64,000 nt of DNA, taken from Rhea pennata. Taxonomy: Eukaryota > Chordata > Aves > Rheiformes > Rheidae. Both the position numbers and the translations under genes were made by a program. The stretch covers positions 33,890,731 through 33,954,730 of the forward strand of contig NC_084669.1 in the NCBI RefSeq assembly GCF_028389875.1, given 5' to 3'. This document shows, in pieces, positions 26,164 through 36,997 of this stretch; position 1 is the stretch's first letter, and every line of letters starts with the position of its first letter. The notes under the pieces are model-generated. The model did no database searches, was not told the DNA's origin, and saw only the letters and a list, made by a program, of their open reading frames with translations.

Positions 26164-28765
26164 CTACACACACAGGAGCAGCAGGCTAGAAGAGATTCTC
26201 TGACTCCCCTAAAATAACACCCATCGAAGTTAAGTCCAAAAGGTCACATGAATGCTGCCCTCCTTCACACCTGGAAGAATTCGCTCTAATACTCTCTAAT
26301 AAGGCTAAAGCTTTTAGCTGCAACTCAGAAGTTTCCAAAACTACACCCCACAATGGGGAGACAACTACAGAGATCAACAGCATTCCCAGAGAATTTGTTA
26401 GATGAAAAAAGTAGCGTGCACAAACTTACTCAGCCATTTTGTAGGCTTACAGTCCTGTCTGCATCCCTTCCAGTGTCATAAATTTTACAGCATATATAAA
26501 AATACAAATACAGTTACAGCACTGCCATGACTTGCACAGGAACAGCTCTCTATAACCAAAGTCAGCTCCTCGTACAAGGCCTTGCCCATGCAGGCCTCTT
26601 TGCAGGATTAGGACTGTAAACTCTGATACATAAATGCTGGTAAAATATGTTTACATAATATGTAAATAGATAGAGGAAAGTACATTCACACCAACTACTG
26701 GGAAAAGAAAACAAATCATTTTCCTACTGCTAAAAGTACTGAATCACTTACCATCTGGTTTGGGAGAAAAAAGACACAATCCAATTCAGCTAAGAAGAAA
26801 ATCCTGTCTAAAAAAAGTAATCACATGCTAAATCCCCCTAAGTTCAATTTCCACTCATTTTAACATGGAGACATGACAGAGTTTTCTTTTCCTGGGGAAA
26901 AAGAAAGAACAGAACGAAAGACGTGAAGCTTGTTAGGCCCTGATCCTGTAAGCATTAAATACTTAGCTATGGGGGGAAGTGGAAGCTATTTCTCAGGGAA
27001 AAGTTGAGTCTATGCATCAGGTTCTGCTGGAACACATCCTAATCTTCTAAGCAAAAATCTGACATGCATTTGCTACCATGCTGTGAAATGCAGAAGTAAA
27101 TCTAGATATTTAACTTCTGAACTAATTTCTCTTTATACACTGGCAATATTTGTTTCTTCCTCTACCATATGAAAATACTATGTATGTGTACTGCAGCACA
27201 GTGCAGAAGTGGCACGTTTTTGAGAGTATACTATTATAACGTAAAAACGGTGAGTACTACAGCACACACAATGAAGCTCCTGCTTATATTTGTGGCAAGT
27301 ATTTGTCATTTCCAAACTTGTGACTTTTAACTTAAGTCCTCAGACCAACACACCATTCAAATTATTTTCTTAATTTTTAAAGCAACTAAAATTTTTATAT
27401 CATCATTTCAATCCACATTTTAGAACCTAGCCTACATATAGAACTGATTTTCCACATGGCTTTGTATGTTCTCCTTCAGTCATTCTTTCCTAAAATGCAC
27501 ATTACGGGTCTAAACTGCTCTGCTCCTTCTTTGTGTCATCCTGTGCACGTTCAGTTATCACCTCAGATTACATGCTTTTTCTCTGGAATATCTCTCTAAC
27601 TTCATTCACCCTGGCATCTCCTGCTTCCCTTTTTCCTCTTCATTTCCATCCACTAACTAATTTCTAACGTTTTCTAATTGCCATTTGTGAATTTTAATAA
27701 TTTTTGTCTTAGAATTAGTCAATCAGTGGTTGGTAACCACAACTGAAAGAGAGATCAGTGCTGCTGTGTGGGTGGTTATAACGATCCTGTGGGTCCTGGC
27801 CTTCCTTTGCCTCCTACAGTCCAATTCTCCCTTGCTCAAACACTTCCTTATATTTCCCTCCTTCCTCCCCAAGGCTTTAACCCATTTAGCATGGTCCCTT
27901 TACCTGAAGGTCAAAGGAGGAAAACTGGCCAAATTGACCTAAACACTCAAAACATCAAAAGAAACTTGCCTGTCCCACTAAATACCTTACCCACTAAATT
28001 TTACAACTAACCTCTTCTTCTCCTAAACACTAAGCCTTTCCACAAAAAAAGATTTATTTAAAAGTGGAAAAATGTTCCTCAGCTATTCCTCAAAAGTGAC
28101 TTTTTTCTTTTTAAACTTAGTACTCTTGGCGAACCTAGTACAGATCTTTACTGGGATAAATGAACAAAGTTCTCTCTCTTGCTGAAAATGTTTTTAAAAA
28201 TAATGCACTAAGAGTCCACCCATATAACAAACGATAATCGAGTTACTGTGGTTTCACAAGTTCCTGCTTATCACCTAAATGACAACTGTACCCAGTCCTT
28301 GCTTGTGATTGCAAAATAGAAAGGCTGAGCTTAAAGATGGTCTATAGCAAAGCATACTTGGCAGCAAGGGAAGACTATGGGTGAGCACCATGCCAGTAAC
28401 AGTGATGCAAACTGCAGAACAGTAACCCCTTAAGCCACAGAAATAGGATTACTTTAGACCTGCTGGTATCCTTGCTCAAAAGTTACCACACGATCACTAC
28501 TTTGTGTGGCAAAAGCAGTGGTAGTCCCACAACCAACCCTCTCCACAACCCCAGAGTTAATACATTATCTACTTAAAAGTCTCTTTCACTCTAACAGGAG
28601 CAGACTCACCCCCCACATTAATACAAAAGTGCTTATGTACTGCACATATCTTAAAGCAGGCAAAGCAAACATTATACTGAAGTAAGTGATAATGTGTGGA
28701 ACAGACATGCAGTGAGAGAGAAACATAAAGCTCTCCTTGCAAAGGGAAAGCTTTCCTCATCACTG

Positions 28766-29290
28766 TCAGATGATGAGGACTCTGCAGAGAGATCTTCGCG
28801 TGTTCAGCAGGCCTTTCCCCTGCGCCATATGAGCAAAACCTTCTCTTGCCATTTGAAAGTCAGCTGTTGAGGGAAGGGCTGAAGGCCAAAAAAGCTGCTT
28901 CCAGGCACAAATGACCTTGCAAGCTGTCTCCCATCCTCCATTCTCTCGCTCAGTGATCAAACAGACCCTCGGGATTCTCCAAAAAGTAACAGTCCAAAAG
29001 AAAAAACGAAGTGGAGGTCGGCACTGATGTAATAGAGGCCAGGGCGGTTTATGGATCTGGCAGCTGGTGGCGGCAAAGGAATTCAGTGGACCTACAGGGA
29101 CCTGGTTTTGAAAACAACAGAGAGGGCCCTGCTCAGAGCCTGTGCAATCGCACGCCACTGGCAGCAACAAGCGCAAGCGGTACCTGGCGGAGCACCTAGG
29201 GCAGTGGCCCAGTGTGGCACAGCTCACAGGATGGATTTTGGATGCTCCACCTCATCGTTAGTGTCTCACCCATGCCTCATGGCCTAAGCT
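28766..29290. other. GC-richer patch with overlapping open frames
   Basis: A locally GC-rich segment within AT-rich desert. It holds a 153-codon open frame on the - strand (28766-29227) overlapped by + frames of 62 and 78 codons. None matches a family I know. It could be a non-coding RNA exon, a regulatory element or a pseudogene relic. Confidence 0.3.
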
Positions 29291-32079
29291 CAAAACCAGG
29301 ATCTTCCAAATAGGAGACAGACTCCTCATGTTAACAAAATATTGAGGCTATAGCCAAGTATGACTCTTATTTTGCACCAGTTATTCCAGGAAACAGATTC
29401 AAGTTTTCCCAACAGGTAGTATCAGCATTTAAATTAATAGGAACTTGTATCAATGAAAGTCGGTTTACAATAAATGGCTTCTACGCATTTTACCTCTTTT
29501 GAATGCATTTTTGTAAACTAAGTATCAGATAATTTTAATACAACTAGAGATAGAGATATGAAAAGAGGAGATCACAAGTAAGCATCTCACTTTTTTTAAA
29601 CGTCTTTTCTGCTATTGAAATAAAAAAGTGGAATTTCAAATTATGGTGTTCTGCAAATTATAAGATTAACTAAATTAATTGGTTATTCCCATTTGTTTCT
29701 AATTACATTCTTCACAAAATGGTATGCTCATGCATTCCTGTTGCTATTTTTTTGTTACTGGCATAATATTCAAAATAAAAGAGTGATAATATAGCTCTCT
29801 GAAGACTTGGAATTTTCAGAATATTACACTTTCAAATTGAGCTATGGGTTTCTCTAATTTCAGAAATAATAATAAAAAAAAAATATATAACTTCCTGCCT
29901 GAATCTGAGCACCTGCATTGTGGACGATTCAACAATATTCTTGAATACTTTTTTATGCTTTGAGATTTAAATGTCACGAGTTATTTGATCAGGTTATCTT
30001 TAGAAAACATAAAAGATGCATGAAAAACTTTAAAATGTCAACTAATAACTCTTTCCAGAACCATTAGGGGGTTTCTCACTCTCTTTAACTAGGCACTGTC
30101 ACAGATGCATATCACTGGAGAAAGTATCAAACAGTGGGTTTTGCAGCTCCACAGCTGTGGGTAAGAGCGACACCACACAAAAACTCTGGCCAGAGATTTC
30201 TCTCTGCAAACTAAATGCCAAAAAGGTAGTACATGAAGGGAGGTCCACACTGGGTATGTTTCCTTCCTCACTCTCAGTATTGGTCCTAGACAGTCGGGGA
30301 GTTCAGGAGGGACAAGGCCACGACTAACTCACAGCACTCATCACCACAGTCTAATCTGGGTACAGTCGGAGACATCAGCACAGATATGATTTGTATCAGT
30401 GGAAATCATGAAATTAGTGGAGCTAAACTCAGATCAGAATGAGGCTCATTATCTCTGCAAATTCATGCATGGAGAGTATGCTGCACAGCTTTTCCTGCTC
30501 TGAGTCACTCCAACTCCTGCTCTAGGCTGTTCAGTAGCAAACTGTCAATAAAATTCATTAATGATGTGCTTTATATAGAAATAGCACATTTAACTGAGAG
30601 GCTACAACAAATGAAGAGTGCAACAAGGGGTGAATTACGTGGTTAATGGAATACAGGATGTGTGTCAGTAAAGAAGTGGTAAAGGTGGGTGGGAGTCCTA
30701 ATGCTACATAGATCTGTTTGAAGTTTGGTATATGAACCTAATTCCCCTTTTGATTTCAGTATAGTTATATCTAGCACTTCTCTGTGTTTCTACTGATATA
30801 TAAATTCTCTGATGAATAATTGATAACCAACTTTCTTTTACGTAAGTCATTGCTGGAGAGACAGCAAATATTACAGACATGTTGTCTCCTCTCTTTTTAG
30901 TCCTCATCTCATCTGAATCATGTTTGGCTAGCATTCATATCTATCTCCTTGATTGGTGGTAACTATAAAAAAAAATCAGGTACCCTTGCAGAACTGGTGG
31001 CAGGAACAGTGAAAAAAAAATGTTATTTTGACATAGATGCTTATTTTTTTGTCTACACATCTGCAGTTGTTGACATTTATATTGGAGGATGATTACTGTA
31101 TTGTTTATCCAAGTTCAACACTGAAATATTTCAGCATCATGACACAACATTTAATTACAGCTAAGAACTTACCTTGTAAGTAGGCCATAGTGTTAATTAA
31201 ACCATAAACAGCTTCCAATGATTTTAACTGGTGAGGCCAATACAGTTGTTATCTTCACCCATTCAAGACTGCTGGTTTACCTGATGATTACAGGTAATTC
31301 CAACTTCTCAAACCATCAGCAGTTAAATTAAGATGATTCTGGAAGGAATTCCTAGAAGTAAAAATAAGCAAGCAATACTTCACAAACTTGGGGAAAATTT
31401 ATAATACAAAACAGCACTAGAGAAGCAAGAAGCTGAAAGAGGGAAAAACTCTAAAGCAGAGTTCATATATAAAGAAGGAAAGGAGTATGGAAGTAGTGGA
31501 GGGAAGGAAAAAAAGAAAATAGCTGCAACAGTTCTCAGCATAATTTTTTTTTGGGGGGGGGGGGGGTTTGAAACAAACAGAGGAGGAGACCAAAGCTGTA
31601 ACCTGAATCTGACCTCACTCACACTGGTTTTATCATAAAACCACTAGGCTGAACTTTGATCATTGCATCACCAATGCAAATCAGTCTCAAGCCTAGTCAA
31701 TTGACTGCAGTGTTATTTTTTTTTTCTTCCAGTGCCCAACTATGGTTGAGGGCAGCTAAAAATATGTTTTTTTTTCAGTTAAAAAAATCAATTTAATTAT
31801 TTTAGCTGGCTGAACAGCTTGGTTTTCTTTTGAGGTAGCTTCTTATATTACTGCATTGAAAAATGTGAGCTTAACTGAATCACACGTGCCAAGGACATAT
31901 CTTTGCACATATCTGTTAAAAATGTAAATCAGTACCGTAGTTAAAAACATTAAGGATTGTAAGGTGATCAGTTATGGAAAATATAAACCCTATCACCCAT
32001 GTAACATGACACGTGGAATATTCACATAAAGAAGTTTTTAAGATCTTTTAAAATCTTAATAGAATAAACATCCTTGCAC
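29291..32079. other. Intergenic, AT-rich with homeodomain-like words
   Basis: No gene was seen. From 29590 to 29780, ATTAATTG, CTAATTAC and similar words cluster, and an octamer lies at 31674-31681. These are compatible with a conserved non-coding element, but conservation cannot be judged here. Confidence 0.4.
31544..31566 (+). repeat. T9G14 homopolymer junction
   Basis: A run of T passes directly into 14 G. A similar T/G junction occurs at 36975-36997. Confidence 0.9.
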
Positions 32080-32200
32080 ACAGAAGGTGTGATTCATAGT
32101 TTACAGAGTTTACCCTAAAGGGTCAAGTAATTCACCCAGTATTACCTTGCAAGTCAAGATCAGCCAGAGATCAGAACCCAGGATCCTGTTTTTCCATGCT
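32080..32200 (+). repeat. MIR/CORE-SINE-like relic, forward orientation
   Basis: The order TTTACAGAG...TCAAGTAATTCACCCAG...AGATCAGAACCCAGGATCCTG parallels the MIR 3' half (TTTACAGATG...TTAAGTAACTTGCCCAAGG...GAACCCAGG). It is strongly decayed. Old SINEs of this type exist across amniotes. Confidence 0.45.
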
Positions 32201-33829
32201 GCTCTTTTCTACAACTTTATGTTACTCCAAGCCTACAATGGCCTACCACCCCCTAGCATTTCTATTTCCACAAGACAGTTCATTTTTGTGCTGCATATAA
32301 AAAGAACCAGTGTGTATAGGAGTAAGCATTCTAGCAATCATTTGCAAGAATAAAATATAATTGCTGAGGATACAAATGGACAGCTTATGTAATAATGAGA
32401 TAATTTACCATTATCACTGATACTGATAACAATTCCAACAATTCCAATTCATGCCTCTGTAACTAAACTTACCTTGCAGAAGAGGACCAAGCAGAAGAGA
32501 CTGGACACGGAGCCTTCCAAATCCTTTGGCTTCTGACAAAACTCTACTTGACAGTCAGTGCAGCAATGGAGTGGCTGGAAACATCCTCGGCAGCTCACTG
32601 CAATACAGAAAGGCTCACAGGCCATTAAGCCTGACTCCATCTCTCAGCTCAAAACAAAGAGGTGTGCCCCCTCACTGATGGCATCCTGTCAAGCAGACCT
32701 CTCCCTGCCAGGTATGGAGTGCGCTCACCTGATCTTCAGCCGGTGCTCCAAACATTGCCCTGGAGTAGGGAAAGGACTTGAAACCTCCATGTCTGAACGT
32801 GAAACAGCTGAAGATTGCAGTACTTTGTTCCTTCAGGTGGAATGCCATGAGTATCATGATGATATGCTTCAGGTCACCTCCCATTTCAAAGAAGAAGGCC
32901 AAGCCAGAAAGCAGCAACTGGAAGGAACATCATCCTTTATGAAAAGGAAGCAATAATGACCTAAACTTACATTGTGTGCACTAAAATTATTTAAGGGGAA
33001 GGAATTTACTTACAAAAGAGGAAAAGGAGCTTTGGAAGGGGGTTTCAACTCAGTGATCTTTGTATACAGTATCCTTGTTTCATACTTTGCTGTACCATCA
33101 CAAGCCTGCAACACCTCTTTTTCCATTTCATGTATAATATACAACACTGTAAAGCCACATACATCTTACCTAATTCTTATCTTTATGGTTCAAGTTTGCC
33201 TTTAATCAAGAAAACACACTAGTTTATTTGTTTTTAAATTAAACTACTGAAGCTATTGAGCTGCACTCCCAGAGTCCTAGTCCATGCAGTATTATCACTC
33301 AACTTTTTTCAGAATCATATAGCCAGCTAGGCCCACATCTACAACGGTATTAGGTGCTGAGCACCTGCTTGAGTAACAGCAAGTGAGGGGTGATATGAGC
33401 CTATGTAACTCTGTGGCCAGAGCCCAATTTTATTTAATAAATCTCAACATTAAGAGGTTAACTTCTGATTTCAAAATCATTCAGAAATCATTCAGCATAT
33501 TCAAAATCAGCTCTCTACAATGTTTTTCCCAGCACAGTATTCGGTGTGCAGTCGTAGGCATTGGTAAGGAGGTGACAGGACTGTCACCACAGACACGCAA
33601 GCAAAGTGCAACATCACAGCCAAGGCCCGAGCAGGATACGTGCTGTACCTGTGTGCCAGCCCGAGATAATCAGCCTGACTCATCCTGCTCCACTACACGG
33701 GAGCCAAGCCGAAAGATTATCCATCCTTTTTGTCACATCTGGATTCTCCAAGGGCCACGGCTTGGAAACCCAAGCGCTCGCTCGCTCGCTGCCCTTCCGT
33801 GGTTAGGGCACTTGGAGGCGATCAAGCCC
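32201..33829. other. Intergenic upstream of the ADO CpG island
   Basis: Open frames of 132 codons (32558-32956) and 183 codons (33383-33934) occur without recognisable protein features. The second runs into the ADO CpG island and could be part of an upstream or antisense non-coding transcript; no support beyond openness. Confidence 0.4.
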
Positions 33830-34048
33830 CGAGGGCGCGACAGGGAGGCCCACGGGCGGGAGTTCGCGGCCGGACACCACGCCACCGGCAGACGCTCCCG
33901 TGAGAGGGGCGGGGAAAGCCCATACAGCAAGTAATTAGGGCTCAAAACCAGATCGTCTCTGCAGCCCGCTGTGCGGGCACATGGCGCTACGAGCCAGGCC
34001 CCGGGACCAGGACACCCGTCCCTGCGCCTTTTCCTCACAGCTCCAGCC

Positions 34049-34064
34049 CCCCCCCCCCCCCCCC
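34049..34064 (+). repeat. Poly-C tract (16 nt)
   Basis: This is a homopolymer C run at the edge of the ADO CpG island, prone to length error in sequencing. Confidence 0.9.
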
Positions 34065-34120
34065 GGCCGGTGGAAGACGCAAACCAGGGAGCTTCTGCCA
34101 TCGCCCTGCCGCGGGCGGCG

Positions 34121-34154
34121 GGCAGCCCATGGCAGGGCAGCCCATGGCAGGGCA
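34121..34154 (+). repeat. 15 bp tandem repeat (GGCAGCCCATGGCAG-type, 2 copies)
   Basis: The unit built on CAGCCCATGGCAGGG occurs twice in direct tandem, with a third partial copy. It contains NcoI-type CCATGG words and lies in the ADO CpG island. Confidence 0.8.
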
Positions 34155-34166
34155 GGGCGCGCTCCC

Positions 34167-34192
34167 GGGGCGGGGCGGGGCGGGGCGGGGCG
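34167..34192 (+). repeat. GGGGC tandem array in the ADO promoter
   Basis: Five consecutive GGGGC units form a perfect GC-box array and could fold as a G-quadruplex. It lies between a 15 bp repeat and the YY1 motif of the ADO promoter. Confidence 0.85.
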
Positions 34193-34358
34193 CGCCGCCC
34201 CGCCGCCCCCGGCCGAGCGCGACCCCGCCGCGCCGCCCGCTAAGATGGCGGCGGTGCCTCCCGCCTCCCCCGGCCCGGCCCCCGCGGCCGCGCTCCGCCG
34301 CGGGCGCCGCTGGGAGCTGTAGTCTTCCGCCCGCCCGCCCGCCGCCGCCGCCCGCCGG

Positions 34359-34404
34359 CGCGAGCCGCCGGGCCCCGCGCCGCGAGCCGCCGGGCCCCGC
34401 GCCG
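34359..34404 (+). repeat. 22 bp GC-rich tandem duplication upstream of ADO
   Basis: A unit containing GCGAGCCGCCGGGCCCCGC is repeated with a 22 bp period. It lies between the two ZNF143-type motifs of the ADO promoter. Confidence 0.8.
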
Positions 34405-34438
34405 CGCCGCGCCGCACTGCGCCGCCGGGCAGGAGCGG

Positions 34439-34464
34439 GGCGGCGGCGGCGGCGGCGGCGGCGG
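34439..34464 (+). repeat. CGG trinucleotide repeat (about 8 units) in the ADO 5' region
   Basis: An uninterrupted CGG run lies about 165 bp before the ADO ATG, probably in or next to the 5' UTR. Its length may vary between individuals. Confidence 0.85.
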
Positions 34465-34626
34465 GGGCTGGGCTGCGGCAGCGGGACTACGAGTCCCGTG
34501 GTGCTCGGGGCGGCGGGCGCGCATGCGCCGCGGGAGGAGGGCGGTGGCGGGGAGCGCCGGGCGCGCCGGGGCAGGGGCCGGGGCCGGGGCCGGGCGGCGG
34601 CGGGAAGCGCTCGGCCGGGCGCCGCC

Positions 34627-35364
34627 ATGCCCCGGGACAACATGGCCTCCCTGATCCAGCGGGTGGCGCGGCAGGCGCGCATCACCTTCCGCAGCCCCGC
34701 GGGGCCGGCCTTCGGCGAGAACCTGCACCGGCTGCAGCAGCTGCTGGACGAGGTGCGCGCCGAGGACCTGCACCTGGCGCCGCGGGGGCCGGCGCCGGTG
34801 GCGGCGGCGGCGGGGTGCCCGCGGGCCGGCGCGGTGCCGCCCGTGAGCTACATGCACATCTGCGAGACGGAGAGCTTTAGCATGGGCGTGTTCCTGCTGC
34901 GGAGCGGGGCCTGCATCCCGCTGCACGACCACCCGGGCATGAACGGCATGCTCAAGGTGCTCTACGGCACGCTGCGCATCGCCTGCATGGACACGCTGCC
35001 CGCCGCCGCCGCCGCCCCGCCGCCCCCCGCCGCCGCCGCCGCCGCGGGCGCCTGCCACCGCGCCCTGCTCCGCTCGCGGCAGCACTACACGCCCGCCTCG
35101 CCGCCCTGCCTGCTCTCGCCGCACACCGACAACCTGCACCAGATCGACGCCGTGGACGGGCCCGCCGCCTTCCTCGACATCCTGGCGCCGCCCTACGACC
35201 CCGAGCACGGCCGGGACTGCCACTACTACCGCCTGCTGGAGGGGCCGCCGGCCGCCGCCGAGCCGCCCGCCCTGCCGCGGGAGGTCTGGCTGCTCGAGAC
35301 GCCGCAGGCGGCCGACTTCTGGTGCGGCGGCGAGCCCTACCCCGGGCCGCGCGTCTGCCCTTGA
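34627..35364 (+). CDS. ADO: 2-aminoethanethiol (cysteamine) dioxygenase, single coding exon
   Basis: This 245-residue protein is recognised as ADO, a cupin-fold non-haem iron dioxygenase that oxidises cysteamine to hypotaurine and N-terminal cysteines of proteins such as RGS4/5, giving oxygen-dependent N-degron decay. It begins MPRDNMASLIQR as mammalian ADO does. The first cupin motif IPLHDHPGM supplies iron ligands H100 and H102, and DNLHQIDAV supplies H171. RDCHYY gives C198 and Y200, matching the human Cys220-Tyr222 cofactor pair. The C-terminus LPREVWLLETPQ...FWCGGEPYPGP is also family-typical. Human ADO has 270 residues; the missing residues are near residues 22-30 and in the mid-protein linker, which here is an Ala/Pro run (about 125-142). 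The start was chosen by homology and the GCCGCC upstream of the ATG, although the frame stays open back to 34129. There is no intron, as in mammals. Identity is near certain. Confidence 0.97.
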   Translation: MPRDNMASLIQRVARQARITFRSPAGPAFGENLHRLQQLLDEVRAEDLHLAPRGPAPVAAAAGCPRAGAVPPVSYMHICETESFSMGVFLLRSGACIPLHDHPGMNGMLKVLYGTLRIACMDTLPAAAAAPPPPAAAAAAGACHRALLRSRQHYTPASPPCLLSPHTDNLHQIDAVDGPAAFLDILAPPYDPEHGRDCHYYRLLEGPPAAAEPPALPREVWLLETPQAADFWCGGEPYPGPRVCP

Positions 35365-35990
35365 GCGCGCCGCCGCCCGCGCGCCCGCCGCCGCCGCGAC
35401 CGTTGGGGCCGTTGCGACCGTTGGCGCCGCCGCCCCTCCCCCCGCGCGCGGCCGGCGCCCCCGCGGGCTCGCCGAGGCGCTGCCCGCCCGCCGCCGCCGT
35501 GTGGCTCTTCCCTCCCGGCCTTTGCCGCCGCGGCCGGGCTGCAGGCGCTGGCACAGACTCGTCCGGAGAGGCTCTTACCTCCCTGTGATCCCGCCTCGCT
35601 TCTTAGGCCTGGGGCAGTAAAAGGATAGAGTGTATTTATTTCCTTTTGACTGGTGGAGGAAGAGCAGCGCTGGTAAACTCCTGCTCCGCTGAACGTTTGA
35701 AAGAAACCCGGCATCCTGTGTAAATAGCCAAGGCCACCCTTTAGCAAGGCGGGGGGGGGGGATAGGCTCAGGCTGAGAGAATAAAGGCAATAAGAAATCT
35801 TCTGGGAGCCCTCTGGAAGGCGGGAGTGGGGTTTCCTGTCTCCGTCTGCCCGCTGGCAGGACCGTCCCGGACACGGTTGCTCCAGCAGGTACGCTGGAGG
35901 GGAGCGTGGCTGGGAAGGGCTGCTCTGTCTTCGTCCTTCGGGGACTTTTATCTCCAGAACAGGCTTCAATAAGAGCTGTACTGAACTAGC

Positions 35991-36014
35991 AAAAAAAAAA
36001 AAAAAAAAAAAAAA
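35991..36014 (+). repeat. Poly-A tract (24 nt) in the ADO 3' UTR
   Basis: This genomic A run would prime oligo-dT internally and may create a false 3' end in cDNA data. Confidence 0.9.
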
Positions 36015-36974
36015 CCCAACAAACCAACCAACCCTGAACAACTCATGAGCCAGGAAATGCTCCTAGGATAAACACCAGTGATTCCTAGGGTTGTAGTTAA
36101 GTAAATTTAAGGTCATTCCCACTGTAAAGGGACAACGTCAGGTTCAGCATTACTTTTTAAATGTATTACGTGTCATAACATCTAGCTATTACAACCGAGA
36201 ATAATTAGAGCTATTTCTATGCATATTTCCTTCAGTTAGGAGAAGGAGACTAGTCAGCTGCTAATATTGCTTGGAAGTTCTCACGCAGCAGTGGCTGGGG
36301 ATAGTGGAAACTATGGGCATCTTAAACTCTCCGCTGTTGTTTCATGGAAGCTGTTCTGGAGGTGTTACTTATTTGTAAAACCTATATATGTATTAGTATA
36401 GGTGCCCTAGGTTCAAATAACATTTGACCTGATACCTTCTCTAAAATACAGTCTGTGTTTTTATATGGACAGGTGAACATTTATGGCTTTTGAAGCCTTG
36501 TGGTTTCCCTCTTTATACTATTTATAAAAATTACTTTTTCATAAGGCTTTTAAATAAATGCAGTGTAGAAAAACACGGCGAGTTTTGCCTTGCTCTGATA
36601 TAAGCAGTCTTGAGATACAGTTTGTCCATGATAGGGGATGCGATCTTTCTAGCAAGGGAGAAACTTTTTCTATTGGTGAAATACTCCATTTATACTGCAG
36701 AGAATGGTATTGTTGTGTGACTACTAATCTTAATGCACAATTTATAGCAGAAACCCAGACTGGGGCAGCCTTGACCTGTTGGTCGTGATGTAGGAATCTG
36801 AATAGAAAAATATGACTTACCAACTTCCTAAGTGATGTACCAACCTGCTCCAAAAATCTTTCCACAACAGGCTTTAATTACTCTTTGCTTTGTGTATTTG
36901 TAAAAGCAGACTTGTTTTTCCTGTACAGTTGCTTGTATGTGTGAACTTTTAAATGTTTCGGATATGGCATTGCC

Positions 36975-36997
36975 TTTTTTTTTGGGGGGGGGGGGGG
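36975..36997 (+). repeat. T9G14 homopolymer junction in the ADO 3' UTR
   Basis: Nine T are followed by 14 G within the presumed ADO 3' UTR. The G run is a likely sequencing and assembly trouble spot. Confidence 0.9.

Larger units (their letters stand above)
17831..28765. other. Intergenic, no gene recognised
   Basis: AT-rich DNA with short random open frames. Octamer words ATTTGCAT/ATGCAAAT occur at 23819-23826 and 25386-25393. Apart from the repeats listed, nothing is recognised. Confidence 0.55.
33830..34626 (+). promoter_or_regulatory. ADO: ADO CpG-island promoter and 5' UTR
   Basis: Base composition turns abruptly GC- and CpG-rich here and stays so through the coding exon. No TATA box is seen. 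A YY1-type motif (AAGATGGCGGC) lies at 34242-34252. Motifs fitting ACTAYRnnnCCCR, the ZNF143/SBS form, lie at 34311-34323 on the - strand and at 34486-34498 on the + strand. A GGGGC array (34167-34192) offers Sp1-type GC boxes. This is the usual make-up of a TATA-less housekeeping promoter, sometimes a bidirectional one. The start of transcription cannot be placed from sequence alone; a site near 34240-34520 is inferred. Confidence 0.75.

Noticed and set aside
1-33829. Search for exons of ZNF365, the human neighbour upstream of ADO
   Set aside because: No zinc-finger or coiled-coil coding segment was found. The gene probably lies outside the window.
34129-34626. In-frame extension of ADO upstream of MPRDN
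   Set aside because: The translation is low-complexity Arg/Pro/Ala over promoter elements and repeats, and known ADO proteins begin MPRDN.
34240-35223. 327-codon open frame on the - strand antisense to ADO
   Set aside because: Shadow frame in GC-rich DNA. The sense frame has all ADO catalytic residues.
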